Below, one piece after another: positions 1-24,890 of a DNA stretch of 64,000 nucleotides. The notes below the pieces were generated by a model. The model was not told where the DNA came from. It did no database searches and worked only from the letters and a program-made list of their open reading frames with translations. Source of the DNA: Salminus brasiliensis (lineage: Eukaryota > Chordata > Actinopteri > Characiformes > Bryconidae). Location: NCBI RefSeq assembly GCF_030463535.1, contig NC_132878.1, positions 24,934,925-24,998,924 of the forward strand, in the 5' to 3' direction. Numbering within the stretch: position 1 is the stretch's first letter; every line of letters begins with the position of its first letter. Made by a program: the position numbers and the translations under genes.

Positions 1-11729
<11,729 letters not shown>

Positions 11730-14155
11730 AGAAGCAGCACCGCGTACAGACAAGGGAGGAGCGAAGCATCGGTCAGCCAACACTTAAAACATGAACTGAT
11801 ACTGTCCGAGAAAACAGAAGGAGGACAGCGCCCTCTACTGTCACATAGCTCTGCATTTTTACTTCCACTTTTGTTTCTTCAGCTCATCTTCATCTCTCTG
11901 TGTCTCACTCAGTGCCATACAGGAGAAACTACTCCTTCTGTGCTCGCCTCCTAGCTCTGATAACGACTCCAGCCAATAGGAGGCGGCTTTGTTAGCGTCA
12001 GTGATGAGTGAGACCCCTGCTGATTGGACAGTTTTTCCAGAAGGAAAACAGACGACATAGAAAGCGTTCCAATGGCGGATGCAACATATGCTAACTCACC
12101 CACTCTTATTATTTGAATTCTGTATTATCCCCCTGTTTCTGTTTGCTGACCTTGGGGCTGTAATGCAGTAATTCCAAAGTTTATCAGTTTTATTCCTTTA
12201 TTATTGATCACTTTTCTTCTTTTCACACTTTTTATTTTTATTTTTATTTTTTTTTTGTTTCTTTGTGAAGGACCAGAATCACACTTTTTTTTGGTATTGA
12301 TGTTCTTGTTACCAGTAATATATCTGTTGTTGTTTATTATTATTTATCTATTTGCGGTTTTTGAGGATTAAAAAAGTAATATTTAATGAAAATATAAGTA
12401 TAGCTAGCTTTTGAGTCCTGTTTTAGATAGAGGTTTAAACAAAACGCAACAATGAAGCGTTCCACACTCTTCTAGAACCCAAGTATGAGGTTCTAAAAGC
12501 AGTCTAGAATCAGCTTCTGAAATCAGTTGATAGTTGATGAGATTTCTTTTGTAGAATTGACCGCACATGAGGTACTTTTGCTTTTGCATTTGGATTGACA
12601 GATTAATTTTCCCCTAAACAGTAGTTACTTTTAGTGGGTTTTTTTGTTTGTTTTTTTGTTTTGTTTTTTTGAAAGTGTGCAGGGATTAACAGAGGTACTA
12701 AGTCTGCAAATTCAACTTCTATTTATGGTGGGTTTCCTTTTTTCCCCATTTAACACCAGTTTTATGCATTTCCCAAAAAAGGGATTTTAAAGTTTTGAAT
12801 GTTGAGGTTTTTCCTTTCTTTCTTTCTTTACTTCTTTCTGAAACCGGAGATGACGGCGTTTGTGCTTAGTTAGGAGGTGAGGAGTTTTGTTGTGACTTTG
12901 GCTTTATTTCAGTTTTAAGGCAAAACTCGAGTTCTATTTTATGACCACACACACACGCACACACACCCAGACACACAGATAGTAAACATGCAAAGAAAAA
13001 TGTTTGTTTCCATTCTTCTTTCTCTCTTTTTTTAATGATTTTTATTGGTTTGATATGGGATACGTAGTTCACTGTAGCGACCTGGCTTTGCGCGTTTCCT
13101 CCTGGTTAATCCTCACCAGTTACACAAACACACACTCGCAGGCGTACATGCACAGTTTTTCACTCACCCCCTTACCCCACCACACCCACACGCCAAACTT
13201 GCTTAAGAAGCATTGAGCCCTGTTATGCTGTCTTTGCCAGAATGTGAGTTTGGGCGCTTTGGTTAAAAGGAAATCTGTTTTTTGGAGGCGTGTGTGAATA
13301 TATCTGTTTGAGTGCGCAAATGTGAAACAAAAACACTGGATGAGAAACTAAACTACTGTTATTTTTTTCTAATGTCGACCAAATCTGCAGATGGGATTCA
13401 AAACGACACTCAGTGCACACTTCTTCTTATTAATAAATCTTCTGAAATCGTGATTCTCTTTAGTTGGTACACTATTGAAATTCCACCTTGTAAAGTTATA
13501 CAGGAGCGTTAGGGTCAGGACGTGACGCTGAGATTTGTGAAGCTATTTTTGCATTTGTACACAGAAAAGCATGGCGTCTTTGTTCCCCGTTTAACCAGTG
13601 TAGCATGAAAACAGTATTTTTGTAGAAGGTCAGAAGAAGGTCATTCACTCATTGGCCCGGTCATAATGATTGTCAGTGAGCTTGCCTCTGTGTATTCGTG
13701 ACTTTCAATGTACAAGGCGGCCATTAACGCTCGTTTTGGGACTTTTTTTTTTTTCTTTTAGATGTTGTACGATGAAGCCCCCTACTCTGAGGGGAGTGGA
13801 GTACCAAACTGTGAACGTTCTGCATTGAAAGTTGTTTCCTCACATGCAGAAGGTTGAAATTATCAGAAAAGAATGCCCCCCTACCTTCATTCTTCAGTTA
13901 TTGTTATTCTTATTATTATATTATTATTATTGATGTATTGAGAGACAGAATGGAAATTTAATTTGTACAGAAAGAAAAGTTGCTCTCATTTTTATTGTCA
14001 TTTTTACACAATTTTTAGAGGCACTGCAATTTTTTGCATTAGCATAACCCCAAGCTTGTAGGTATTTGTGACTGTAACGTGTGTAGGTTCCATCTGGCTA
14101 CAGTTGAATGTCTGCTCTGGCTAAGCGATACACACAGAGATCTCTGCCAAATAAA
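11730..14155 (+). other. sptbn2: sptbn2 probable 3' UTR with candidate poly(A) signals
   Basis: No ORF with protein features follows the stop. The region is T-rich with poly-T runs, as in long neuronal 3' UTRs. AATAAA occurs near 13433 and at 14150-14155; which one is used cannot be decided here. Confidence 0.5.
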
Positions 14156-14166
14156 TAGATGCGATG

Positions 14167-14167
<1 letters not shown>

Positions 14168-14198
<31 letters not shown>
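14168..14198. repeat. (CA)n microsatellite
   Basis: Uninterrupted CA dinucleotides just after the candidate poly(A) signal. Confidence 0.97.
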
Positions 14199-14199
<1 letters not shown>

Positions 14200-14200
<1 letters not shown>

Positions 14201-17200
14201 GTCTGTAATTGGTTAATGGGATTCACTTATGGTAGAGGAAGGATCACCCTGAAAAGCATGACCTACAGCTTTCTTTGAATTGACAAGTGATGATCAAGAC
14301 ATCTAGTTGAGTGGGTCTCAGCCAATCAGCTGCTTTTAAGCCTTGCTAAGTAAATACTTCTCAGTAGCACGCGGATAATAATGTTACTATAGTAATAATA
14401 GTAACATTAGTTTAGAGTGGGAATTTTCAGCTTGGAAAGAATTTAACTTGAATATCTCAAGAGTTGCCATAACCAGCATGAGTTGTGCACGGCTTAATGA
14501 GGGTTGTGTACAAATCTGGATTCTTTCCCATGGCCTGATTGCCCAGCCATTGGTCTGTAGACTTTAGGTTATTTTCAGTAGGTCAGCTGGATATGGTCAG
14601 TTTAGGAATTAGCAAGCATGCTAATGTTGCTAACAATGAATAGAAGCTGGTAGCCACCGGTTAGCATGATGTCATTTTTATACTGCTATTTGGCGGCTGG
14701 TGGCTTTCGTTCATTGTCAGCAACGTTTACATCAATGACACCACTATACCTTCAAATGGCTCGGTAGGTCACTTTTATCACTTTAACAGTATATCTCTCT
14801 CGCCCACTCTCTCCTCATTTGTTTCCACTTAGAGTCTGATGGTCAGGCTTATATGAGCAAATGTCCATGTGTGTGTATGAGAACTGTGTGCTGTGTGCAT
14901 GATGTCATTTTTAAAATGTGACGAACATTTATAGGGCCATTAATGCAAAGATCTACACAATACATGATTAAACAGTCATGCTTACATTTGAGGGACTGTA
15001 GTAACAGAAGGAAGATGGTGAAGTTCTAGTTTTAGCACAGTGTAGCTTCTGAGTGTCGAGTGTTTGACCAAAAAGATCAAGAGTTCATTTGTAGGCTGAA
15101 AGTTTTATTTATATTTTTTTTTTCCTCCACTTTTTTTTCTTCTTCCTCACATCTGCTGGCAAAGGATTGCAATATTTGAATGTGTCTATAACAAAGGTAC
15201 CCCACCCAACACATCCACATGTAATTTATCAACTACTGTCTATATTTCAATCTGCTGCAACTTCAAATCAATTTCTGAGTTGTTGATACCACTACGACCA
15301 TGTTGTTATCATTATTATTAATTATTATTATTATTGCAAAACTCTTGTACTATTGCAACAGTTACTATGATTACTACTACTACTACTACTCCTACTACTA
15401 CCACTATTACAACTGCAGCTCCTGTATTACTGCAAACTATTCCTGCTGTTGAGTTTCAGGTTATTTCATCTGTAATACCAGGCCTTGCCTCCAGGGGGCC
15501 GCAGTGTGCTGTGGAACATTTTTCATTAATGATCTTGGGGAAGGGGGGGTTAAAAAAAAAAAAAGGAAAAACAAAAGGAGACAAGATTTGTTTGTTGACT
15601 TGTGTATCTACATCTAATATTAGGAATTAAAAAACCTGGTTTAAAAAAGAAAAACTTCGCAACTTCCCAATTCTTTTAAAAAGAAACAAAAAAACAATTA
15701 TGCTGTGCATTCCAGTGGGCATGTCAAGGCTGAGGTGCCTTTGGGGGGGGGGGTTGACTTTTTGTGGGCTTGTATGTGCAGGCCTTCAGCTGGAAGGCAA
15801 CGAAGATAACAGTCTATTAAAGTAGCTGTTATGTTACTGTATCACAAACCGCCTCGCTCAGTAGATCCTGTGGTACTTCAGGGATCCAGTCACTACAAGT
15901 GTAAGCTTGTCTAGCACTTGTAGGATGTGATTTCTGAATGTGACCCTTCCTCTTACTCAGATACTCAGAGGTGGCTTTGCAGTGGAACTTTGCAGCTGGT
16001 ACTTGGAGAGGCTGGACCTGCTTTGCTGTCAGTTTCACAGGTCTGAATCTCACTCAAGCTGCTATTATGCAGCAGAGCTTTACAAATCGAACTCAGAGTA
16101 ACTCTTTCCCACATACATTATGCATGCTGACCCTCCTCCACCACGACAAACAAGCAAACTCCTGTATCCTTCAGGGGCGTGACCTTTTGACCCCACGTCT
16201 AGCCCTGTCTACGGTTAATTTGGCAGCGGCCTCAAAAGCGTCAGACGAGCGGACGCTCCGTTTCCTAGAGACGTTTAAGTCCTCAGTCAGGAGGCGCACT
16301 CCGTTTTGTTAGATCTACAGCTGTGTTACTGGGCAGGGTCTTGAGTAGTCTTGAGACTTCCTACTATATGCTTTAATGGACCCATATCATGATCAACCTT
16401 GCTTTTATGAAATAACAGGCTAATGTAGTATGCAATGTATGCAGTGCCTGTATATAAATACTACGCAGCGAAGGTTTTCATTCAAAAATCTTGCATCTCA
16501 GTTTTCCACTTTTTATAAGAATTATTTTAATTGGCAGTTTTAAGGTAGTATTTAGGCATGATCATAAATATTATGATAATTGGACCAATAGCAATGCTCC
16601 AAAACGCCTTAATGAATAGAGTCTTTTTACATCGGCGTCCAACGAAGGTGCTATACAAGAGAACCAACCAAAACAAACAGCATTTGCATATCACTTTTAC
16701 AAGGACAGTAACAAAACAACCTAATTGTAGGGGATACCAAGGTGGGAAAATGGTTGTCTAGAATTAGTTTTTGAGCCATAAACCCACACAAGTATATGGG
16801 TGTGCCACAGTTGATTTTAGGCCCTTGTATAGGCCATGTATAGTCTTAATGTACAATAATAGTCGTTATTTATTTAGGTCTTGCATTTCTCTGGCCACCC
16901 CTCTGATCCTAAGTTTGATATTAACCTGCCTCTCGGAGCCTTGCAGAGGCTGCATTATCCTTGGCCTTGCTGAAGAATTGGCCAGCTTTTTTTGGAGCCC
17001 CCCCCCCTCCCCCCCCTCAATTTGTTCAGGCTGGAGTTGGATAGGTCCACTCTTGGCAAGACTAGCCCTTCGGCTTTGCCAAGCAGTGAAGCAACAGAGG
17101 CCATTGTGTTAAAGAGAAGAGGTCTGTTTTTACATTTAGTCTATTTTCATGGTGCAGCTGCTTCTGAATAGCGCAAGAGCAGGACCGTCTAATCGTGTTT

Positions 17201-17290
17201 TATGCGGGCAGTTTGTTTTCCACCTCTGTTCGGACAGGTCACGCCTTTAAGCTCTCAGGAATGGCTAATATGAGTGTGAACAGCTAGTCA
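14200..17290. other. intergenic, no gene seen
   Basis: No supported ORF. It contains a perfect 11-bp inverted repeat (AATGTTACTAT, 14380-14390, with its complement at 14398-14408), an (ACT)n stretch near 15373-15410, short homopolymer runs (15550-15563, 15742-15754), and near 16580-16640 a copy of a dispersed sequence also found at 46108-46200. Confidence 0.7.
16580..16640. repeat. dispersed repeat fragment, copy 1
   Basis: The text 'TGGACCAATAGCAATGCTCC', then an A-rich stretch and 'TCTTTTTACATCGGCGTCC', reappears with few changes at 46108-46200, where it continues longer. A high-copy fish element is likely; the class is unknown. Confidence 0.6.
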
Positions 17291-17304
17291 ATCAGGATGT
17301 TTGC

Positions 17305-17542
17305 GCTATGATTGGTTAGTAGTTCAGCGCTAGTGTCTGAATACGGGCGGGAAATGAACCAAAACAACGCGTGCTCAGGTCACCAGGCAACGGCGAATTT
17401 GAATCCCCGTCTCGCGCCGGGCCGCTTTGTCCTCTTTAACAATAGAACTCAGCCGTTAGCCAGTGACCGTTTAAAGCTGCCTGTGGTCTTCGTCATTTTT
17501 GGCCCCCAGCAGACACGGCATTACTGCAGCTTTCCTGAGTGA
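17305..17542 (+). promoter_or_regulatory. candidate promoter with CCAAT, E2F, X-box and CHR-like motifs
   Basis: A CpG-richer patch in AT-rich DNA. In order: an inverted CCAAT (ATTGGTTAG, about 17311), an E2F-like GGGCGGGAAA (about 17345), an RFX X-box match GTCACCAGGCAAC at 17379-17391, and a CHR-like TTTGAA near 17398-17403. E2F/CHR pairs are known from cell-cycle promoters and X-boxes from ciliary ones. A strong splice donor follows at 17579. Function is inferred from motifs only. Confidence 0.4.
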
Positions 17543-17578
17543 ATGATCCAGTCAGAGCTGGAGTGGGACTCGGCAAAC
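17543..17578 (+). CDS. candidate first coding exon of an unidentified small gene
   Basis: An in-frame TGA directly precedes the ATG, so this is the first possible start. Twelve codons (MIQSELEWDSAN) run to a strong donor AAC|GTAAGT. I do not recognise the protein. Possible phase-compatible downstream exons are 18418-18498 and 21369-21440, the latter ending in TAA. All three could be chance; transcript data would decide. Confidence 0.25.
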
Positions 17579-17635
17579 GTAAGTTAATTTAGCTATCTGT
17601 TTACTCCTGAAGGACGTGTTGCCATTATAAACTAA

Positions 17636-17963
17636 AATAACATAAAAAAAACAAGCTACAAAAAAGTGTTAATGTACCATAGTCTAAAATAAACAATACA
17701 TGCATTATTATTATTATTGTTTAAAATGTATTATTATTAATAACAATTATAATAGTGATAATAATTGGGCATGTAAGATTTGTTTTTCAATATAGCTAGT
17801 AATTTGATATACGGATGTATATTATTATTATTATTACTACTACTACTACTACTCTCTATTAATATATCAAATTACTATATTCAAAGCAAATAACGTATAT
17901 ATGCACAATACCGTATTATCATTAATAATAATAACTTTTTATTATTAATGAATTGTTATTATT

Positions 17964-18007
<44 letters not shown>

Positions 18008-18030
18008 ATATTATTATTATTATTATTTAC
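17636..18030. repeat. AT-rich block with (TTA)n/(AAT)n runs
   Basis: Includes an (AAT)n run at about 17967-18005 followed by (ATT)n to about 18027, and (TAC)n at about 17835-17852. The opposite-polarity triplet runs could fold into a hairpin. Confidence 0.9.
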
Positions 18031-18109
18031 CACACTTTTCCGGATTCCTACAAAAGGTAAGTATTTCGAGATTATTTTTATTTATTGGTTATTTTTTACA
18101 CATTTTTTA

Positions 18110-18498
18110 ATGGAATTCTGGGAAGTGTTTGGAAGCCCTGCGTATGGCAGCAGTGCTGTAGCCTCGGTTGTGTCCAGTAGATTCCTGTGCCTCGGTTTGT
18201 CTGTGTTAGAGGATTTACGCTTGTGGCTTTTTTTTACGCCACGAGCGCAGATCTCCTACCGGGCCCTTGTCTTCCTGCGTGCCCGCTGGCTCAGTGAGAG
18301 GGTGTGTCTGTAAAAGAGCTGGGTGTGAATTTCACACGAAGTTAGTCGAGCTACGCCAGCTGTGTTCCGCACAGAGCGGTTAGGACTTGCGCAACTTCCT
18401 CGGAAAAGGCATTTCAGGTTCAAGGCCGCTCTCCCTACAGTGGAAGCAGAGGATGGACTTCTGATCCAGACCTTACTGCTGCTGCTGCTGACAGAAAG
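18110..18498 (+). other. possible 5' non-coding (or internal) exon
   Basis: CpG-richer than its surroundings and ending in a plausible donor AAG|GTGATT at 18499. An internal acceptor (CATTTCAG at 18417) would give an 81-nt phase-0 exon, 18418-18498. It may be an upstream exon of the next gene, cdc42ep2, or part of the unidentified small gene. Weak evidence. Confidence 0.25.
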
Positions 18499-18544
18499 GT
18501 GATTTTCAGGGAACTATGATTTGTTACTGTCTAAAATAACTTTT

Positions 18545-19342
18545 GTGATCAGAAGTTTACTTACAGGCAGGATTGCTTCAATTCACGAGTTCAGTGAAGT
18601 TTGTTGGTTTCCTGGATTCAGGACTTTGGGAAGCCTGTATTCCGCAACCACCTTGTTCGGGGTCATTGTCTTGTTGAAACTGTGTTTAAGTTTCAACCAT
18701 CTAGCTGGTGGTTTGAAGTGATCTTTAAAAATTCTGAGGTAATCCTCCTCATCCTCATCCTCCAGTATTCCATCCACTCCATCCAGCACCAGAGCATGAT
18801 GCTACCACCACCATGTTTACCAGTTGGCACAGTGTCATTGGGGTTGAATGCCTTACCTTCACTACACCTAACATATCTATGGTCATTGTGCCTAAACAAC
18901 TTTAATTTGTGTCTTATTAGACAATAAAACAATCCTTAAGAAGGTTTTTCTTTGTATGTGTTATCATCCACATTTTTTGCTGCGTTTGGAGGTGCCGATT
19001 TTGGGGCAGCAGCTTTCTTGGCCAACAGCCTCTCAGGCCATGCCAATTTGCCGTGGTTCTTGGGTTGTTCCTGACCACCCGAAACAATTTCATCTCAGCT
19101 TAGGGTGACCGTTTGGGGCTTCTTTTAGACCATGGCTAAGTGGCTACTCCAAATACCTGTATTACTACAATTGCTTGAACTTTCCCATTGCACTTTGTGT
19201 TGGTCAAGATGGTCAAGAGTGCTATCAAACAAACCCTTTTAATGTGGGCACAGAGAAGCTCCCAGCTGTAGTCAATCATGATCACTAACAGGAAGTTAAG
19301 AGGCCTTGGCCAGTTGTAACAGTGTTTGTAAACCTTTTACCA
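18545..19342 (-). mobile_element. decayed Tc1/mariner transposon
   Basis: The minus strand encodes broken Tc1-type transposase: FRHNDHRYVRCSEGKAFNP, KHGGGSIMLW, then in another frame a degraded equivalent of the D-N-D-P-K-H box. Two frames are needed (18693-18932 and 18583-18789). Ends resemble Tc1 TIRs (AGAAGTTTACTTACAG at 18551; AGTGTTTGTAAACC at 19321). At about 0.8 kb it is half of full length. Clearly inactive. Confidence 0.88.
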
Positions 19343-22300
19343 CCAGTGAAAGTATAGGTACAATTTAATTTGGTTATAAAACCATAAATAAATACAGTTA
19401 GGTTTATATATATAAAATATATACTTGAACAACGCTATAGCTTTGGAGTGGCCAGTGGCCGAGGTAAATTAGCAACCAAAAGGTCATTATTTCACATTCC
19501 AGGACTAACTTCTGATGCCCAACCCACTCAAGCCACTACTGCTCTGCCGGTGGTGCTGTGCTGCTTCCAGCCTGGGAATGTTAGGCAGAAAAACGCCCAA
19601 TAACCTGGACCTAAGCTGACTTAACCCTTTAACATGCATTGTAACTGTATGGTAGACCTTTTTCCACAATCAAACTGCTGTAATAAAAAAAAGCAACCCC
19701 CATCTTTGGCTGTTTGACTTTATTGCCCTCATTGTGTGTAATACCCATTATATCCACTTGCATATATGTATTGGCATACAATTAAAGCCACATCATAGCT
19801 TAACCTCACTGCACAACACTGTGCATGGAATAGCTATAGCTACATCTGTCTATATAGATAGCTACAAACATTAAGTTTTTCTATGAAATATATATAATGC
19901 GGCTACAATTAAAAGCACAAGCATATTTGTCTCTCTTTTATTTTGCACAGTACACTTAATTCTAATCTAGTAATATTGTATATGTACTATTGTATTACTA
20001 CTTGTTAGTTCAGGCCTAGAAGTATCCTAAATGGGCGATTCAACCAGCTGGTTGACTTGTGTATCTGTTAAGATAATAGCATCACAACTTTATGTTTACT
20101 GTCTATCAAAGTGTCAAAAACTACAGACTAACTTAAAATATAAAGGAACGTTGATTAGGCCTTTTCTTAAGAGATATTTGGATTGTTTTATTGCTAGTAT
20201 TCTGGATTATTAATTGCAGTAAACCTAGCAATGTATTTTTTGGGGGAATCACAATATTAACTGATTATTTGAACATTTGAAAGAAACAGTGCTGCACTGG
20301 TGAAATAAGGTCAGGCTCCTGAGAAAGACCGGTTACCCAGAACTGTTGGATGGATTTAGTGTAAACAAGATGATTTGAGCTTCAACACAGATTGTGTTTT
20401 GCCTCATACTAAGAGTGTACCAGCTTTGTTTCAACACGTTAAAACTATGTGCATTGTTTAGACCTGCAGAGGCCTTCTGCACTGTGTGTGTGTGTGTGTT
20501 TGTGTGTGTGTATCTGAAATGAGCTGGTTGATTTGACTTGAATGTTTGGGAGGTATTTGATTTGGGTCAGTTGAGCCAACACTGCTAAGCATTCAAGTCA
20601 GATGAGCCAACTGAGGTTTAGCCTGACTCATTTGTTGAATAGCCCCCCACAGAGATTGTGTGTGTGTTTAGCTCATTGTGAAGACCAAATGCCTTCAAGA
20701 TGATGAAATGTAGATATTTTGTCTTTGTGTGTGTGTTTGTTTGTCTGCTCTCTGTTAGGGGACAATTCTCCAGAATTCTCTGTCTGTTAAAAGCTATGCG
20801 AGAGTTTTTTGCATATAGCCAGGGTTTTCTTTCATTTATAAAAATGTCTTGCATCTAAAAATCAGGTTGGGTAGTAACAAAATATATATACCGATATTAA
20901 TAACTGCATTCCGATACAATTACAATAAAAAAGGATAATAGCTAAAGAGTGATTTCTGGCATGATGCATTAAAACCAGACAACTTAAAATTCACCCTTTT
21001 GATAAGTAAATATGCCACTCATTAGGGTCAATTTTTGTGACTGAGTGGGCCGCAGATAATTCTTTCCCTGGACTTTTTCTTCTTTCATCTATTCCAGCAC
21101 CCGTTTTACCGTTTTAACTCGCTCTTTTCATTGCTCATGAATATGATCTTCTTTCATTTACAACATGAGGTGCTAGGCTAACGTTGTTAAGAAATTTCAT
21201 AGTTAGTAATATTGCACATCAACTTCCAACAGATACAGACTGACTAATGGTATTGACGTCAAGCACTGCCCTCTCAAGCTCATTTAAGTACACAGACTTC
21301 AGACTGGTAACTAATCAGACCTGTTCCTTAAGCTTCTTTCTCATGCTCTCTGTGTCTGTCTGTTTAGGAACTCGAAGTGATCAAAGGTGAAATATGGAAC
21401 AGACAGTTAAAACAAGCTGACAAGCTGAGCCCCTTTTAAAAGATGGTGACGAAGGATGGTCATCTAATGCTGCCTTCCATTTACCCGAATGACGTCACAC
21501 CCGAATTCTACTACTTCTAAATATGAACTAAACAGTTTACCACAACTGGTTCGACAATTCTTTACCAGTGTTTTATGGCAAATTTAACAAAAATATGTCC
21601 CAATGTCTGTGTCCCAGGTTTGCATTGTTAGCAATAACAGTTGATGATCACGCATGATATTCCAAACATCATGGAAACACATCCACAGACAGAACTCGAA
21701 CAGTATGACTTTAATGATTTAATGATGCACAAACAAACAGAAGTGCTAATAACCTGTATAATACCACTGCCTGTTGACGTACGGTGTGGCCATAATGGAT
21801 TTTTAACTCTGGCTTGGTGAGGCTCTCCCGACTTTCCGAGTGGGAAATCCGACATGTGAGGATGTTCCAGTTAAAATTTCCTACATCCCAGCTCAAAGGG
21901 CACACAGCATAATCCAAGTGTTTGTTAGGAATGTTAGCCCAGCGTCTCCTAGTTATTCCACACTAAAAAAGCTAACAAAAGATATCAAACATATCTGTAC
22001 TGCTTTACTACATATGGGGAAAGTGATAAAGCATGTCCATTTGGTTTGTCCTGAACAAATATCAGATTAGCATGAGCCTACAGTCACGGTTTCAGAATCA
22101 GTGTCTGTATTAGTGGTTTAACCCCTTTAAGTCCCCACAAGGACAGAAAAACCGCAGGTCAGCAGGTCGGCTCTGTTTATGTTTGTTTTGTGTTTCCATG
22201 TTTCGGCAATGAAAAGAGTGTGTTCATAGTGAAAGCAGAAGTATATGTGTGTGTGAGCTTATTAGGATTTGCTTTATCACTCACACTTAGGCAAACGCAC

Positions 22301-22393
22301 CCGCACCTTCTCCTTGAAAGCTCCCTGACATCTGGAGCAGATTTGGAAGAGAAAAAAAAAGTACAATAGTTGGATACTGTCATCACTGCTGAT

Positions 22394-22394
<1 letters not shown>
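19343..22394. other. intergenic, no gene confirmed
   Basis: Unique or degenerate sequence with a GT-rich stretch near 20483-20511 and an imperfect inverted repeat around 20529-20606. An open 24-codon stretch at 21369-21440 (starts ELEVIKGEIW, ends QADKLSPF then TAA) follows a good acceptor (CTGTTTAG) and is discussed under findings. Confidence 0.6.
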
Positions 22395-22441
<47 letters not shown>

Positions 22442-22454
22442 TACACACACACAC
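22395..22454. repeat. (CA)n microsatellite, interrupted
   Basis: CA dinucleotides with a short ATACATA interruption near 22438. Confidence 0.97.
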
Positions 22455-22664
22455 CCCTCAAACGGCTTGTGCCTCCTTTTATCCAGAATCCTTTTCCAAC
22501 CAAATATGTCTCGTTCTGCTCTAAGGAATGTCAGGTTTGTCGAAGCTGTGAATAGCAAAGAGGTCTGAGCAGTTTCAGGAACTTCAGCTGAGCAGGGCTT
22601 CAAAAAAACAACTGTATGAGACGAGTGTGTGATCATTTAGGTGTACAGCCTGCATTAAATGCAT

Positions 22665-23480
22665 TTTGTGATCCTAATTGACTAATGTATAGAATATTGA
22701 TTATAGAACCTTGGCTCTATAATAATGTTCTAGATAGTGATTCTAATTGGCTAATGTATGAAATATCGATTATAGAACCTTATCTCTGAAATAGTGTTCT
22801 AGATAGTGATTGTAATTGGCTAGTGTATGGTATATTGATTATAGAACCTTATCTCTGTAATAGTGATCTAGATGGTGCTCCTAATTGGCTAATATACAAA
22901 ATTTTGATAAGTGAACCATGTCTCTATAATAATGTTCTAGATAGTGATCTTAATTGGCTAATATACAAAATATTTATAAGTGAACCATGTCTCTATAATA
23001 ATGTTCTAGATAGTGATCTTAATTGACTAGTATACAAAATATTGATTATATAAACATATCTATATAATAACCTTCAAGATAGTGATCCTAATGTATGAAC
23101 TATTGATCATAGAACCATGTCTCTAAAGTAATGTTTTAGATAGTGATTCTAATTGGGTAATGTATGAAATATTCATTATAGAACCATGTCTCTATAATAA
23201 TGTTTTGGATAGTGATTCTAATTGGCTAATGTATAAACTATTGATCATAGAACCATGTCTCTAAAATAATGTTTTAGATAGTGATTCTAATTGGGTAATG
23301 TATGAAATATTAATTATAGAACCATGTCTCTATACTAATGTTTTGGATAGTGATCCTAATTGGTTAAAGTATGAAATATTGATTATAGAACATTGTCTCT
23401 ATAATAATGTTCTAAATAGTGATCCTAACTTTCTAGTGTATAAAATATTGATTCAGTGAACCATGTTTTATAATATTTAG
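22665..23480. repeat. 69-bp minisatellite, about 11 units
   Basis: The AGATAGTGAT landmark recurs at 22732, 22801, 22870, 22939, 23008, 23077, 23138, 23207, 23276, 23345 and 23414: exact 69-bp spacing except one 61-bp step. Units hold 'CTAATTGGCTAATGTATGAA' and 'CTCTATAATAATGTTCTAGA' type blocks. Between about 23080 and 23345 units alternate in pairs (138-bp period). Diverged related units occur near 24770-24890 and 25370-25640. Confidence 0.95.
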
Positions 23481-23539
23481 GTACTTCTCTTGATTTTCCA
23501 ATGTAGGAAATAGTGATACAGGTTATAACAGTGTTCTAT

Positions 23540-24890
23540 GTTATGGTCCTGTTTTTTAAACGCAGAGAACGATAGTTGGTGGGCCATTTCTGTTTCCTAT
23601 AATAGTGTTTGCTAAATAGTATAATAGTCTGCATGCTAAAGCTTCCATTAAAGCAGCATTGTGCAAGAATTAGCTTTTCTTGCTCCTCAGCTCCCCCTAC
23701 AGTTGAGTTCAGAAAGTTGAGTTCACGCTTTGAGACACCACTAAGAGACACACTTTACTTATGCATTTTAAGAGCTGAGAGATCCAGAACTGGTACTGAT
23801 AGTGAAAGAAGCATGTGGATTGACATCGTAGAGGGAAATTACAGGATTTTTGGACAGAATATGACTGGTTGCGCTGCTTTACACAGTTCTTGCAAGCACT
23901 GTCCTGCCTGTTTCACCAAACGTGCAATGATAGAGCGCTATTCTTCCTATTACAGATCAGCAGAGGATCAACATGATTTTGAAGCTTGTAGTTATGGGTA
24001 AAAATGCTACAATAATGTAAAAGCATTATGTGTTAGCTATTCCATTGGAACCTGTGTGTCAGAAACTACACAAACAAGTCTGTTAGATGTTACTGAACAA
24101 CTGCACGCTGTTTGAGACGAGTGTGTGATGAATTAGGTTTGCAGGTTGTACAATGCTAGCCTCTATCTAAACTCTGTTCATGACTAGTGTAAATCTGACT
24201 CTTGGCTGAACCACTGACGATAGATCATCCTAGATTAATTTGATACATCTGATCGGGGAACTGACCACTAATCTGCAGTTGATATGTCATGTGGTTTACC
24301 GGTCACACATTAATGGGGAAAGGCCTGTCAAATGCAGTTAGATACAATAAACACACACACCCTGTATGTCAGCGGTACACCCCACACACATCATCAGACT
24401 CCCTGTGTCTGTGAAAAACACACACATATACACACACATACACACATTCTGAACCCACATAGCAGAAGCACTGTCGTCATCTGACCTCCCACTGAAAGCG
24501 CGGCCCTCTGCTGTGCACATGTTGCCTAATGTGGTCCAGACACTCGCTGAGTAACTGACCATGCTTCATTGTTTGGAATACAGACAGGAGAACAGGGATG
24601 GAACAACTGACTACATTGGAGGTACTGCAAATGATCCAATAGCACAGTTACTCACTACACTACAGTTACTATGAAAAAAACACACACGTCATCATTTTAA
24701 CCCTTTCTGATAGTAATCTCAACACTGGGTTTTTTTCCAGAACTGTTCTCCAATTTGGTTCTTGAGCCTCTGGTAGTTTCTGTTCCCTATACCAGTCTTC
24801 TATGTAATGCTACATAATGCTGGTTATGAGTAATAATTAATAGTGATCCCCTATTATCACATGCTAGATAGTGTTTCTTGTTTTCTACTG
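23540..24890. other. intergenic, no gene confirmed
   Basis: It holds a 130-codon open frame (23609-24001) without recognisable domains, a short CA-rich patch at 24348-24446, and weak relatives of the 69-bp repeat at its right end. Confidence 0.6.

Noticed and set aside
22665..23480. Regularly spaced repeats suggesting a CRISPR array
   Set aside because: The genome is a vertebrate with introns, units are contiguous without unique spacers, and no cas gene is present. It is a minisatellite; the same applies to 31875-32156.
23609..24001. 130-codon + strand ORF
   Set aside because: No recognisable domain, no promoter or splice context, surrounded by repeats; probably chance or an unrecognised repeat.
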